Shown piece after piece: positions 49,536 to 58,776 of a DNA stretch of 64,000 nucleotides. The notes below the pieces were generated by a model. That model saw only the letters and a program-made list of their open reading frames with translations, was not told where the DNA came from and ran no database searches. The position numbers and the translations under genes were made by a program. Each line of letters begins with the position of its first letter. Position 1 is the first letter of the stretch. Source of the stretch: Chitinimonas prasina (lineage in GTDB: Bacteria; Pseudomonadota; Gammaproteobacteria; Burkholderiales; Chitinimonadaceae); assembly GCF_030160395.1 (NCBI RefSeq), contig NZ_BSOG01000006.1, forward strand, positions 124,001 to 188,000, given 5' to 3'.

Positions 49536-51266
49536 ATGCCAAGCTTGTCGCTGCGGGCTACGTTGACGTTGGCTTTTGCCGCTGTCTCGGTACTGATGGC
49601 GGTATTGCTCTCAGTCTTGCTGGGCCGCTTGACGGCTGATGCCCTGCGGCAAGATATCGGTACCAGCCTGACCGAGCTGGCCGACCAGATGCGGGCACGG
49701 TTGGATGCGGGCCTGGCCGATCGATTGCGTACGGTGGAGTTGATGGCCAGTCTGCAGCAGATGCGTGATTCGGCCACGGCGGTGGCGGACAATCGTTTCC
49801 TGCTGGAAAAGCTGCGGCGCAACGATATCAAGATTGCCTGGATAGGCTTTGCCGACGTGGATGGCAAGGTGGTCTATTCGGCCGACGGCATCCTGGAGGG
49901 CGCGAATGTGGCTGCCCGCCCATGGTTTATCAGTGGCAAGCAAGGACCTTTCGTGGGGGATGTGCATGAGGCCAAGCTGCTGGCCAAGATATTGCCGCCA
50001 CCAGCCTCCGGCGAGCCCCTGCGTTTTGTCGATGTGGCGGCCCCTGTGTTTGGCACTACTGGCCACCTGCGCGGCGTGCTGGGTGTGCATTTGTCCTGGG
50101 AGTGGGCGCGCGATATTGAACAGCATGTATTCACAGCCAGCAGGCGTGCCAGCGGCGTAGAAACCTTTGTGTTGAACAGGGAGGGCCAGATGCTGTTGGC
50201 GCCGCAGGGCAGTGCCGGGGTGTTGCTGCCAGCCAATCTGGATACGGCCGCGACCGGTAGTGGACAGTTGCTGCGCTGGCCGGATGGCCAGGACTATGTG
50301 ACCACTTTGGTGAGGACTCGAGGCTACGACGAGTATGCTGGTCTGGGATGGTCCATCGTATCTCGCCAGGCGGCGCAAGAAGCCTATGCGCCAGTCAGGC
50401 AGATGCAGGACATGGTGTGGGCCATCGGGGTGGCCATGGCGGTGCTGTTTGCCCTGTTTGGTCTGTGGCTGGCCAGGCGCATCGCCCAGCCCTTGCATCA
50501 GCTCAGTCATGTGGCAGATCTGTTGCGCGGGGGCGAGATGAATGCGCTGATCCCGACTTCTTCCACCTTTGTCGAGACAGCACAACTGGCGGGTTCATTC
50601 AGGCATTTGGTATACGTGCTCAAGGCGGAGCAGGGCAAACTGCAGGCGCTTAACGAATCGCTGGAAGAGCAGGTGGCGAAGCGCACAGAGGCGCTGGATG
50701 CGGCCAATCGCCATCTGTTTACTTCACTAGAGGAGCGGCAGCGCCTGGTGGCAAGGCTGGAGGAATTGGCGCATACCGACAGCCTCAGCGGCTTGTTGAA
50801 CCGCCGAGCCCTGCATGAGCGTAGCGCTATAGAGCTGGCTCGATTGGAGCGACAGCCGGCCCCATTGGCACTGATGATCTTCGATATCGATCACTTCAAG
50901 CGCATTAACGACCAGCATGGCCATGATGCCGGTGATGAAGCAATCCGTCTGCTGGCGCGCACGGCAAAGGGGGTATTGCGGGAGGTGGATATCCTGGCCA
51001 GATTCGGCGGCGAGGAGTTTGTGGCCTTGCTGCCGGACACATCGTCAGAGGCGGCCATCGCAGTGGCCGAGCGGCTACGTTTGGCTATCTCGGCGATCAG
51101 TATCGTGACGCCGGCGGGCCCTATCGGCATGACGGCCAGCTTTGGTTTGGCCCTATGGGAACCAGGCCTGAGCCTGGATATCTTGATCAGTCGGGCGGAC
51201 AAGGCGCTCTATGGTGCCAAGCATGGCGGCCGCAACCGCCTGGTGGTCTGGCCTGATCAGGCCTGA
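49536..51266 (+). CDS. Membrane diguanylate cyclase (dCACHE-HAMP-GGDEF)
   Basis: A 576-residue protein. Transmembrane helix about 7-29, double-CACHE periplasmic sensor about 35-280 (AWIGFADVDGKVVYSADG, RPWFISGKQGPFVGDVHEAK), transmembrane helix about 292-316, HAMP about 318-370, coiled linker and a GGDEF domain with the active-site GGEEF at residues 491-495. An RxxD inhibitory site (Arg482, Asp485) lies five residues upstream, so feedback by c-di-GMP is expected. It makes c-di-GMP in response to an unknown small ligand and would push toward biofilm. A possible c-di-GMP receptor gene lies convergent 24 bp downstream. Confidence 0.95.
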   Translation: MPSLSLRATLTLAFAAVSVLMAVLLSVLLGRLTADALRQDIGTSLTELADQMRARLDAGLADRLRTVELMASLQQMRDSATAVADNRFLLEKLRRNDIKIAWIGFADVDGKVVYSADGILEGANVAARPWFISGKQGPFVGDVHEAKLLAKILPPPASGEPLRFVDVAAPVFGTTGHLRGVLGVHLSWEWARDIEQHVFTASRRASGVETFVLNREGQMLLAPQGSAGVLLPANLDTAATGSGQLLRWPDGQDYVTTLVRTRGYDEYAGLGWSIVSRQAAQEAYAPVRQMQDMVWAIGVAMAVLFALFGLWLARRIAQPLHQLSHVADLLRGGEMNALIPTSSTFVETAQLAGSFRHLVYVLKAEQGKLQALNESLEEQVAKRTEALDAANRHLFTSLEERQRLVARLEELAHTDSLSGLLNRRALHERSAIELARLERQPAPLALMIFDIDHFKRINDQHGHDAGDEAIRLLARTAKGVLREVDILARFGGEEFVALLPDTSSEAAIAVAERLRLAISAISIVTPAGPIGMTASFGLALWEPGLSLDILISRADKALYGAKHGGRNRLVVWPDQA

Positions 51267-51290
51267 AGGCTGTGGGTGGTGCTGGCTGGG

Positions 51291-52781
51291 TCAGCCTTTG
51301 GCGGTAACGCTGAAACTGCTGATGATGTAGTCGGGCAGAGTTTCAATGGGCGCACCCAGCGTAATTTGGTAACGCTTGCTGCCGGATGAGAGCGTGTAGA
51401 GCCCACCTTTATGGTGCTTGTCGCGCCCCATCAGCAGTATCCGGCCATGTGGTGACTCGGCACAGTAGAGTGCTGGCAGGCTCTGGCCGTTGTCCTCCAG
51501 CATCACCGGTGTGGGCTGCATGCCCAGTCGCTCGGCTCCGACCTTGACCAGCCCCTCGCGCGATTTATTCAGGCGGCGTACCACTGCCAGCCACACACCA
51601 TCCTCGTCTTTCAGTGCCAGGACTTCGCACACTGCCAGCTTGTCGTCGAACTTGGCCTTGTAGTGCGCCCCCATGCCATTGGCGCTTTCGTCCGCCAGCG
51701 TCCATTCCTCCCAGTCGCGGGCGCCGCCATTTGCACGCAGCAGCTGGTAGATGCGGTTCAGGCCTAGTGCCGCACTGGTGCTGTGTTCCTTATGCCGGCG
51801 TTCGCTGCGACGGGAGCGGGTCTGGCCTGCACGGGAATAGATCAGGGCCAGGTCGCTAAGCAGGCTAGCGACTGCGGGTTGGTCGGCCTTGGCAGGCACC
51901 GGAATGGCCACCGGGAAGATGCCCTTGCCGGCATTGAGCGCCAGCTCGGCCAGATAGTCCGCCAGCGGTTCGGTATCAAGATAGCGGTAACGCTCCCCCA
52001 CCATATTGCGGCGCAACTTCATGGGCGGGCGGGTTTCATCCAGGTTGATGGCATAGGTCTGGTCGCGCGGGCGGATGATTTTCTCCAGCGTGACTTTCTC
52101 CTGCCAATGCTGCAGCCAGCGGTCCACCTGCCAGATTTCCTCTATCCGCCGCCGTTCGGGCTCTGCCAGCTTGAGCAACATGGCATGGCGATAAATCTGG
52201 CTGACGCTGGTAGCCTCGGCATCCGGGTAGGCCTGCATGGATTTGTTGGCAAAGCCGGCGGCTTCGGCAATCTGGTACAAGCGGTTGAGGCTGCGCCATA
52301 GCCTTGGCTCGGCATCAAAGTACCGCAGATAGGCCCACTTGGCCTGCAGCGCATAGTAGCTGACCGAGCGTAGGGTGATCAGCTCGGCATCCTGGGCGAA
52401 GCGTTTGTTGGGGGATTGGGCATGCTGCTTGAGGCAAAGCTTGTAGGCCGAGGCCAGCTCCTTCCAGCAGGCCAACAGGCTGGGCAGGGCCTGGCGGGGG
52501 CTGATGCTGTCTATCTTTTCTTCGCTCCGGAATACCCGTACCAGCACCTGCGCCAGGGGACGGGCCTTGTCATCAAAGGCTTGCACGGCCTGGTAGCGCT
52601 CCTTCAATCCCACTTTGGCATTGCGGTTGAGTGCCGCCAGTGCCTTGATGATCTCAGTCAGGACGACCAGGGTTTCGTCGCGTGGCAGATCGATCAGGAG
52701 GCGCGTGGCAGAAGGACCAGAATCCTCCTCCTCACGGGCACGGCGCATCAGTGCGTCGATCAAGCCTTTGAAATCGAACAT
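51291..52781 (-). CDS. Conserved hypothetical protein with PilZ-like C-terminal region
   Basis: A 496-residue cytoplasmic protein. About 1-330 is helical and of a kind I do not recognise. About residues 345-430 reads WEEWTLADESANGMG then LAVCEVLALKDEDGVWLAVVRRLN, which has the look of a PilZ/YcgR-type beta barrel (the DESxxG turn), without the usual RxxxR motif at its expected place. A c-di-GMP-binding role is therefore only a guess, made more attractive by the convergent cyclase gene. Confidence 0.6.
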   Translation of the reverse strand: MFDFKGLIDALMRRAREEEDSGPSATRLLIDLPRDETLVVLTEIIKALAALNRNAKVGLKERYQAVQAFDDKARPLAQVLVRVFRSEEKIDSISPRQALPSLLACWKELASAYKLCLKQHAQSPNKRFAQDAELITLRSVSYYALQAKWAYLRYFDAEPRLWRSLNRLYQIAEAAGFANKSMQAYPDAEATSVSQIYRHAMLLKLAEPERRRIEEIWQVDRWLQHWQEKVTLEKIIRPRDQTYAINLDETRPPMKLRRNMVGERYRYLDTEPLADYLAELALNAGKGIFPVAIPVPAKADQPAVASLLSDLALIYSRAGQTRSRRSERRHKEHSTSAALGLNRIYQLLRANGGARDWEEWTLADESANGMGAHYKAKFDDKLAVCEVLALKDEDGVWLAVVRRLNKSREGLVKVGAERLGMQPTPVMLEDNGQSLPALYCAESPHGRILLMGRDKHHKGGLYTLSSGSKRYQITLGAPIETLPDYIISSFSVTAKG

Positions 52782-52869
52782 ATCTCGTGTTTTGTTATCG
52801 GTGGATCAGCGACATTGCACCGGACGGTCAGATTGTGCTGATGTGATAAAATTACTCAATTTTGCCGTA

Positions 52870-52896
52870 CCGCGCCATGCGCGGATTTTTATTTTT
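52870..52896 (+). promoter_or_regulatory. Attenuator-like hairpin in the ybiT leader
   Basis: A 6-bp stem CCGCGC/GCGCGG with loop CAT (52870-52884) is followed by ATTTTTATTTTT, 42 bp before the ybiT start and downstream of the expected promoter. This can act as an intrinsic terminator whose readthrough controls the ABC-F gene; it could also mark the end of the gene on the other strand. Confidence 0.55.
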
Positions 52897-52937
52897 GTGA
52901 CGGGTGTGCAAGAAAACACCCACCAGGAGCGTATCAG

Positions 52938-54542
52938 GTGATCAACACCGCCAATATCACGATGCAGTTCGGCGCCAAGCCGCTGTTCGAAAAAGTGTCG
53001 GTCAAGTTCGGTGGCGGCAATCGCTACGGCTTGATTGGTGCCAATGGTTCGGGCAAATCCACTTTCATGAAGATACTGGGCGGGGATCTCGAACCCACGG
53101 CCGGCAATGTCAGTCTGGACCCCGGCGTGCGCTTGGGCAAGTTGCGGCAGGACCAATTTGGCTATGAAGACCAGCGCGTGATTGATGTGGTGCTGCAAGG
53201 GCATGTCGAGCTGTGGCAGACCATGCACGAAAAGGATGGCATCTATGCCAATCCGGAAGCCACCGAAGACGACTACATGCGTGCGGCTGATCTGGAAGTG
53301 AAGTTCGGCGAGATGGGTGGCTATGATGCAGAAGCCCGCGCAGGCGCGTTGCTGCTGGGGGCGGGCATCCCGACCGACCAGCATTTCGGCCTGATGAGCG
53401 AAGTGGCGCCTGGCTGGAAGCTGCGGGTGTTGCTGGCGCAGGCCCTGTTCAGTGATCCGGATGTGCTGCTGCTGGATGAGCCCACGAACAACCTGGATAT
53501 CAATACCATTCGCTGGCTGGAGCACACGCTGAACGAGCGCAACTCCACCATGATCATTATTTCGCATGATCGCCACTTCCTGAACCAGGTCTGTACCCAC
53601 ATGGCCGACCTGGACTACAGCACCATCCAGATTTACCCCGGCAACTACGACGACTACATGCTGGCCAGCACTCAGGCGCGCGAGCGTGCATTGGGCGCCA
53701 ATGCCAAGGCCAAGGAGCGGATTGCCGAGCTGCAGGTGTTTGCTGCCCGTTTCTCTGCCAACAAATCCAAGGCACGCCAGGCGACCAGCCGGCTCAAGCT
53801 GGCTGACAAGATCAAGGAAGGCATGGTTGATGTGAAGCCTTCCTCGCGCCAGAACCCCTACGTGCGCTTTGATTTTGACGACAAGCTCAAGCTGCATAGG
53901 CAGGCATTCGAAACCCAGCACCTGTCCAAGTCGTTCGACAAGCCGCTGATACAGGGGCTGAACCTGATATTCGAGGCCGGCCAGAAGCTGGCGGTGATAG
54001 GCGGCAACGGTGTAGGTAAATCGACCCTGATGAAGATGCTGGTCGGCGTACTCAAGCCGGACTCGGGCTCAATCAAGTGGGCCGAGAAGGCGCAGGTGGG
54101 GTATTTCGCCCAGGATCACGAAGAAGATTTCGATAGCGATGACACCTTGTTCGACTGGATGAAACAGTGGGGACGCCCCGGTGACGATGACCAGGTGATA
54201 CGTGGCATCCTCGGCCGCTTGCTGTTCAGCGGTGACGACGTGAAAAAGGCTGTGCGGGTACTTTCCGGTGGTGAGAAGGGGCGTATGCTCTATGGCAAGC
54301 TGATACTGGAGCAACCCAATGTGCTGGTCATGGATGAACCGACCAACCATATGGACATGGAATCGATCGAGTCGCTGAACCTGGCGCTGGAGCTGTTCAA
54401 GGGCACCCTGGTATTTGTTTCGCACGATCGCCAGTTTGTTTCGTCATTGGCCACCCAGGTGCTGGAACTGAGGGGCGACGGCAGCTACGTGCATTACACC
54501 GGCGGCTATGAGGATTACCTCTCCAGCCAGGGCCTGGAGTAA
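52938..54542 (+). CDS. ybiT: ABC-F family translation ATPase (YbiT type)
   Basis: A protein of 534 residues, GTG start 52938 with CAGGAGC eight bases upstream. It has two ABC domains: Walker [10 protein letters not shown] (near 34-42) and GGNGVGKST; first signature VAPGWKLRV and second LSGGEKGRM; Walker [12 protein letters not shown] and [10 protein letters not shown]. The linker is rich in Lys/Arg. There are no membrane segments. ABC-F proteins bind the ribosomal E site; the [16 protein letters not shown] block is close to E. coli YbiT. Confidence 0.93.
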   Translation: MINTANITMQFGAKPLFEKVSVKFGGGNRYGLIGANGSGKSTFMKILGGDLEPTAGNVSLDPGVRLGKLRQDQFGYEDQRVIDVVLQGHVELWQTMHEKDGIYANPEATEDDYMRAADLEVKFGEMGGYDAEARAGALLLGAGIPTDQHFGLMSEVAPGWKLRVLLAQALFSDPDVLLLDEPTNNLDINTIRWLEHTLNERNSTMIIISHDRHFLNQVCTHMADLDYSTIQIYPGNYDDYMLASTQARERALGANAKAKERIAELQVFAARFSANKSKARQATSRLKLADKIKEGMVDVKPSSRQNPYVRFDFDDKLKLHRQAFETQHLSKSFDKPLIQGLNLIFEAGQKLAVIGGNGVGKSTLMKMLVGVLKPDSGSIKWAEKAQVGYFAQDHEEDFDSDDTLFDWMKQWGRPGDDDQVIRGILGRLLFSGDDVKKAVRVLSGGEKGRMLYGKLILEQPNVLVMDEPTNHMDMESIESLNLALELFKGTLVFVSHDRQFVSSLATQVLELRGDGSYVHYTGGYEDYLSSQGLE

Positions 54543-54573
54543 GCGCTACCGGCCAAACTGTTCAGGCCTTGCT

Positions 54574-54601
54574 TGCACACCTGGACATAGGCGCTATGCT
54601 G
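54574..54601 (+). promoter_or_regulatory. Possible promoter of the structured leader
   Basis: TTGCAC (54574-54579) and TATGCT (54596-54601) are separated by 16 bp, just upstream of a run of stem-loops. The match is moderate. Confidence 0.3.
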
Positions 54602-54900
54602 GGTTTTTATGGCAGTGCCAAGTCGATGGCATACCGTTAAGCCAAAACTGTTGCATTTTGTAAACAAGGAGGCGACTCTGACGGAAACTACCCGTTTAGA
54701 GTTGCCGCTCTAGATCGCCCGTACTATCATGCGCGCACATCTTCAGTGCGCCCTTGAACCAGTTTTGGGCGATCAAGCCGGTGATGTAGGTAGGTCACCG
54801 TCTCTCAGAGCCGCCGCAAGGGCCGCTCAACCGGATAAGACAAAGAAGAAGTATGGAGCAGACAGAAGCGCAGTGCCCCTGAGGGGTGCTGCGTTTCCCC
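54602..54900 (+). ncRNA. Candidate structured RNA or long leader upstream of the SDR gene
   Basis: The 424-bp gap between ybiT and the SDR gene contains consecutive perfect or near-perfect stems: ACTCTgACGG/CCGTttAGAGT at 54675-54702; an outer GATCGCCC/GGGCGATC (54713-54720, 54767-54774) enclosing GCGCAC/GTGCGC (54733-54751); CGGTGA/TCACCG at 54779-54800; and an 11-bp stem at 54869-54893 with a TGA loop followed by TTTCCCC. The arrangement suggests a folded RNA ending in a weak terminator, hence a riboswitch-like leader or a separate small RNA. No known family was recognised, including 6S, SRP, tmRNA and the common riboswitch cores. Confidence 0.4.
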
Positions 54901-54966
54901 ATGTCTTTTCAGTTTTTTTGCTCTGTTTCCGGCCCTGCACGCGGCCAGCCTTTTAGGGAGAAAGTT

Positions 54967-55707
54967 ATGCGTTTGTCAGGCAAAGTTACCATCGTCACTG
55001 GCGCTGCCAGTGGCATAGGCCACGCCACTGCCTTGCGCTTCGGCAAGGAAGGCGCTCGCGTTGTGGTCTGTGATCTGAACGCCGCCGGTATCGATGCGGT
55101 GGTGAGTGAAATCCTCGCGGCCGGTGGCGAGGCTGTGGGCTACGTGGTCAATGTCACCAACAAGGCACAGATTGCCGAGATGGTGGCAGGGGTCAAGGCC
55201 AAGTGGGGTCGTATTGATGTCCTGGTGAACAATGCCGGCATCGTGGCCGATGCCCAGCTGACCAAGATGACCGAAGAACAGTTTGACCGGGTTATCGACA
55301 TCAACCTCAAGGGTGTCTACAACTGCACCCGTGCGGTGGTCGACACCATGGTGGAGCAGGCATCGGGTGTGATCCTGAATGCCTCATCGGTAGTGGGTCT
55401 GTATGGCAACTTCGGCCAGACCAATTATGCTGCCGCCAAGTTTGGCGTAATAGGCTTTACCAAGACTTGGGCCAAGGAGCTGGGCAAGAAGGGCATACGC
55501 TCCAATGCCGTCTGCCCCGGCTTTGTTGCCACCCCTATCCTCAAGGATATGCCGGAGAAGGTGATACAGGCCATGGAAGACAAGGTGCCCATGCGCCGTC
55601 TGGCCCAGCCTGAGGAGATCGCCTCGGTCTACCTTTTCCTGGCCAGTGATGACGCCAGTTATATCAACGGTGCCGTCTTGTCGGTTGATGGCGGTCTGGT
55701 GATCTGA
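54967..55707 (+). CDS. SDR-family 3-oxoacyl-ACP/acetoacetyl-CoA reductase (FabG-like)
   Basis: A protein of 246 residues from ATG 54967 with AGGGAGAAA upstream. It has the cofactor motif TGAASGIG (11-18), VLVNNAG, and the Ser-Tyr-Lys set in [13 protein letters not shown] and [11 protein letters not shown]. It reduces a 3-oxoacyl thioester with NAD(P)H; the choice between fatty acid and polyhydroxybutyrate metabolism is open. The gene follows the structured leader region. Confidence 0.88.
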   Translation: MRLSGKVTIVTGAASGIGHATALRFGKEGARVVVCDLNAAGIDAVVSEILAAGGEAVGYVVNVTNKAQIAEMVAGVKAKWGRIDVLVNNAGIVADAQLTKMTEEQFDRVIDINLKGVYNCTRAVVDTMVEQASGVILNASSVVGLYGNFGQTNYAAAKFGVIGFTKTWAKELGKKGIRSNAVCPGFVATPILKDMPEKVIQAMEDKVPMRRLAQPEEIASVYLFLASDDASYINGAVLSVDGGLVI

Positions 55708-55726
55708 TCGGCACGGTCGTGGCAGC

Positions 55727-55759
55727 AAAAAAACCGTCCAGCCATGGACGGTTTTTTTT
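55727..55759. terminator. Bidirectional terminator between the SDR and L,D-transpeptidase genes
   Basis: A 14-bp stem, A7 plus CCGTCCA paired to TGGACGG plus T7 (55727-55740 and 55745-55758) with loop GCCA, serves both convergent genes. Confidence 0.92.
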
Positions 55760-55784
55760 ATGCATGGCCAACGACGGCGGGCGC

Positions 55785-57050
55785 TTAGCCTGCTGAGCCT
55801 TCCAGGCTGATACGCCAGCGACCGGCTTCCTGGCGCATATAGAGGCGCTTGCGCATCTGGTTGTTCAGGTTGCTGCTTTGGTAGTCCTGCATGAAGCTGG
55901 CCTGCAGCAGATCGCCTTGCGCGCTGGGATAGCCGAACAGGCTCAGGTCTGTCAGCTTGACCTTGGCCCATTGCTTGCCGGCATTGACGGCCTGCTTTTG
56001 AGCGCGCCAGGTATTGAGGTCGGCATTGCCACTCTTGAAGTCACTGGCGTAATGGCTCAGGTAGCGCGGGGTATTTAGGCTCTCCCAGTCGCGGCGCCAA
56101 GCCTCCACCTGGGCCAGGGCGCCGTCGCGCCGGGCTTGCCAGGCCGAGGGCGTCAGCCATTCCACTTCGCCCGCAATGATGACCGGGGTACCCGGTAGCA
56201 GATAGGGGCTGAGCGCGCTGATATCGCTATTGGACATGGCAACGCAGCCATTGGAGGCCTTGGGTGCGCGGCTATAGGTATCGTAGGGTACGCCGTGCAG
56301 CCAGATGCCGCTGCCGGTGCGGCCCTGGCGGCGGTCCCAGTCATTCGGGTAGCTTAGCGGCCAGGCTCCGACACCATAGAGTTCTGCGCGCTTGCCGTAG
56401 CGTTGGTCCAGCTGCTCGCGCGGCATATGGCCGGTGACGAAATAGACGCCCAGCGGTGTGCGCTGGTCGCCTTCGCGGGCCTTGTCGAAACCCAGCTTGC
56501 CTATGGTGGCGTAGAAATCCCGGACATAGCGCGGCGTGCCATTGTCGTTGCGATACAAATAAATGCGGGCGCGGCCGGCGTCGACCAGTACGGCATATTG
56601 TTGGTCTGGCGCAAATTGCAGCAGATTGGCAGGAATGGCTTGCTGGGCCGGGGGCGGCGCTTGGTAGCGCAATAGCCGGGCGCTGGCCTCGGCGCGCAGA
56701 TCATCCAGCTTGTCGTCCACTACCGGCGCGCTGCCTATGCCCGCCAGGGGTTGCGATCGGGCCATCAGCAGATCGCCCTTGAGCAGGTGGGCCAGGCGGT
56801 AGTTGGGTTTGGCCTCTAGCAGCCCGTCGACCAGGCGGCCGGCTTCGTCCAGCCGGTTCTGCCGTATCGCAGTCAGTGCAGCTACCACAACCTCCTCGGG
56901 ATTGCCACGTGCCGCCGCCAATGGGTTCTGCGCCAGCAGGCTGGCCAGCGGAGAGACGGTGGGGCGCTGCCACTGCATGGAGTTGGCAGCCGGGGCGAGG
57001 TAGAGGCCCGCCGCGAGGCAGGCGGTCAGCTTGAACCAGGAGCGACGCAT
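55785..57050 (-). CDS. L,D-transpeptidase (YkuD) with C-terminal NTF2-like domain
   Basis: A protein of about 421 residues from ATG 57050, with AGGA upstream, 5 bp after the previous gene's stop. It has a signal peptide (about 1-22), an Ala-rich helical region and a YkuD domain with His252 (WLHGVPYD) and catalytic Cys269 (SNGCVAMSN). The C-terminal domain about 310-415 (VEAWRRDWESLNTPRYLSHY) is of the Cds6/NTF2-like type, shared with the upstream gene. It forms or edits 3-3 cross-links, or attaches proteins to peptidoglycan, in the periplasm. Confidence 0.92.
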   Translation of the reverse strand: MRRSWFKLTACLAAGLYLAPAANSMQWQRPTVSPLASLLAQNPLAAARGNPEEVVVAALTAIRQNRLDEAGRLVDGLLEAKPNYRLAHLLKGDLLMARSQPLAGIGSAPVVDDKLDDLRAEASARLLRYQAPPPAQQAIPANLLQFAPDQQYAVLVDAGRARIYLYRNDNGTPRYVRDFYATIGKLGFDKAREGDQRTPLGVYFVTGHMPREQLDQRYGKRAELYGVGAWPLSYPNDWDRRQGRTGSGIWLHGVPYDTYSRAPKASNGCVAMSNSDISALSPYLLPGTPVIIAGEVEWLTPSAWQARRDGALAQVEAWRRDWESLNTPRYLSHYASDFKSGNADLNTWRAQKQAVNAGKQWAKVKLTDLSLFGYPSAQGDLLQASFMQDYQSSNLNNQMRKRLYMRQEAGRWRISLEGSAG

Positions 57051-57055
57051 GGTGT

Positions 57056-58165
57056 TTATCCTACCCGCTCTTCGCGTATGAGCCAACGGCCACCGTTGCG
57101 CTCCAGTATCAGGGTCTTGCCCGTCGAGGTGTCGAGCTTGTCGGACTTGTAACGCTGCACCAGCCTGACGGTGGCAGTCTGGCCACCATCGCTGAACTTG
57201 ACCCGGATATTGGCCAGTTTGACTTCAATTTTGCGAGCAGCGTCTATACGCTCGCGCCGTTGTTTTTCCCACTCACTGCGACTCATGCCGCCAGGCTTGA
57301 AGCTGCGCGAATAGCTGGCCAGATAGGCCGGCACACGCTTGTCTGACCAGGCATCGGCCCAGCCGCGCACGGCCTTGACCACTTGCTCCTCGTTGGCGCT
57401 GTCTTCCGCCTTCGATTCGGCGGGCTTGGGTTCAACGGGCTTGGCCGGCGTGGGTTTGACTTCGGCGGGCTTGGCGGGGACGGGTGCAACCACGGCTGGT
57501 GTAGTCGGTGCGACAGGCTTGCTGGCTGTGGCGACCGGCGGCACGGTGACGGGTGGGGCTACAGGCTTGGCTGCAGCGACCACCACTGGTGGCCGTGCTG
57601 CTGCGACGACAGGTGCCGGCGTGCCGCCAGGCGCAGGTCGGCTGAGCAGATCCTGCACCAGGGCCAGCCTGGGGGCATCGGACTTGATCACCGGGGCGGC
57701 GCTGCCGTTCTGCCGTTCCACGATGTCGCGCTGCAAGGCCTTGTCGTAGGCTTGGGCCGCCAGGCGGGCATAGACATCAGCCAGGTTGGCATGCGCAGTG
57801 GCGTAGGCCGGGTTGGTCTGCAAGGCCATCTGCAAGGCGGCCCTTGCCTTGTCGAGCTGGCCTTGCTGGGCATACAGCGCTGCCAGATTGTTATAGGGTT
57901 CGGGCAGGTTGGGGTATTCGCTGGTCAGCGCGGTAAAAACCTGTATGGCTTCGGCGCTGCGGCCTAGCTGTGCCAGGGCGTTGCCGCGCAGCAAGCGTAG
58001 CCGGGCATCGCGTGGTGTTTTTGCCAGCGCCTTGTCGGCGGCTTGCAGGGCAGCGTCGGCCTGGCCGCGATTGAGGCTGGTGGCTATGTCTTCGGCCTCG
58101 CCGGCGTATGCCCCGGATATCAGGGCCAAACTGAGCAACAGTGAGGGGAGGCGGTAGGCGGGCAT
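57056..58165 (-). CDS. Exported TPR protein with Cds6-type C-terminal domain
   Basis: A protein of about 369 residues from ATG 58165. Its signal peptide ends GAYA. TPR-like repeats cover about 25-140 (LRGNALAQLGRSAEAIQVF, PYNNLAALYAQQGQLDKA). A long Ala/Pro/Val/Lys-rich linker follows (about 170-250), then a C-terminal domain starting WADAWSDKRVPAYLASYS and ending in NGGRWLIREERV, related to the end of the L,D-transpeptidase 5 bp downstream. It probably sits in the periplasm and may scaffold or regulate that enzyme. The start is the best available, although no strong ribosome site was seen. Confidence 0.82.
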   Translation of the reverse strand: MPAYRLPSLLLSLALISGAYAGEAEDIATSLNRGQADAALQAADKALAKTPRDARLRLLRGNALAQLGRSAEAIQVFTALTSEYPNLPEPYNNLAALYAQQGQLDKARAALQMALQTNPAYATAHANLADVYARLAAQAYDKALQRDIVERQNGSAAPVIKSDAPRLALVQDLLSRPAPGGTPAPVVAAARPPVVVAAAKPVAPPVTVPPVATASKPVAPTTPAVVAPVPAKPAEVKPTPAKPVEPKPAESKAEDSANEEQVVKAVRGWADAWSDKRVPAYLASYSRSFKPGGMSRSEWEKQRRERIDAARKIEVKLANIRVKFSDGGQTATVRLVQRYKSDKLDTSTGKTLILERNGGRWLIREERVG

Positions 58166-58354
58166 CGACTGGACGGCAGGTTCGCGGCTGTTCAAACTTC
58201 CCATTTTATCAGAGTCGCCGGCCAACGCCGGTCGCACGCATATGTTTACTGCTATTCCGCCGGGCATGCAGGCCATCGTCCTGCTGGTGTGCTCCAATGT
58301 GTTCATGACCAATGCTTGTGACCTAACACGGTAGGGTAAAGCACACCTACCCCC

Positions 58355-58397
58355 AAAAAAGCAAAAGGCCCAAGGCGACTAACCTTGGGCCTTTTGC
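58355..58397 (-). terminator. Strong terminator of the small membrane-protein gene
   Basis: A perfect 15-bp stem GCAAAAGGCCCAAGG/CCTTGGGCCTTTTGC (58361-58375 and 58383-58397) is followed on the minus strand by six T residues (58360-58355). It lies 22 bp past the stop of the gene at 58419. Confidence 0.93.
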
Positions 58398-58418
58398 ATG
58401 GTGACTCGATGAGTCTGG

Positions 58419-58754
58419 TCAGCGTCCCACGAACAAGAAACCAACAGCGGCCATGATGCAGGCGAAGGCCGCAATGTGTCGCCAGTGCAACGGCTCACCC
58501 AGCACGGCAACCATGAAGACACCGAAGACCAGCAGGGCGATAGCTTCCTGCGCCACCTTGAGTTGACCGGCAGACCAACCAGCAGCAAAGCCGATGCGGT
58601 TGGCTGGGACGGCGAAGCAATACTCGACGAAGGCGATGCCCCAGCTTATCAAGATGACACCGAACAGCGGCTTGTTCATTCCGCCCTTCAAATGCCAGTA
58701 CCACGCGGTAGTCATGAAAATATTCGAAAGCGAGAGCAGGAGGATGGTTTGCAT
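58419..58754 (-). CDS. DUF486/DMT-type small membrane protein
   Basis: A 111-residue protein with about four transmembrane helices spread along its length (LLLSLSNIFMTTAWYWHL; GVILISWGIAFVEYCFAV; AIALLVFGVFMVAVL; AAFACIMAAVGFLFV). The motif FMTTAWYWHLK and VPANRIG are typical of DUF486, a four-helix relative of drug/metabolite transporters. The function is unknown. It is divergent from the recombinase gene and shares its repeat-laden control region. Confidence 0.88.
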   Translation of the reverse strand: MQTILLLSLSNIFMTTAWYWHLKGGMNKPLFGVILISWGIAFVEYCFAVPANRIGFAAGWSAGQLKVAQEAIALLVFGVFMVAVLGEPLHWRHIAAFACIMAAVGFLFVGR

Positions 58755-58776
58755 GGTCTGGGCATCTTGTTTTGGC

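Noticed and set aside
54660-54900. Assignment of the structured region to 6S, SRP, tmRNA, RNase P or a common riboswitch
   Set aside because: The conserved cores of those RNAs could not be found by eye, so only a generic structured-RNA call is made.
54729-54956. A 75-codon frame in the structured spacer upstream of the SDR gene
   Set aside because: It has no ribosome site, low-complexity composition and spans the predicted stem-loops; the DNA looks structural rather than coding.
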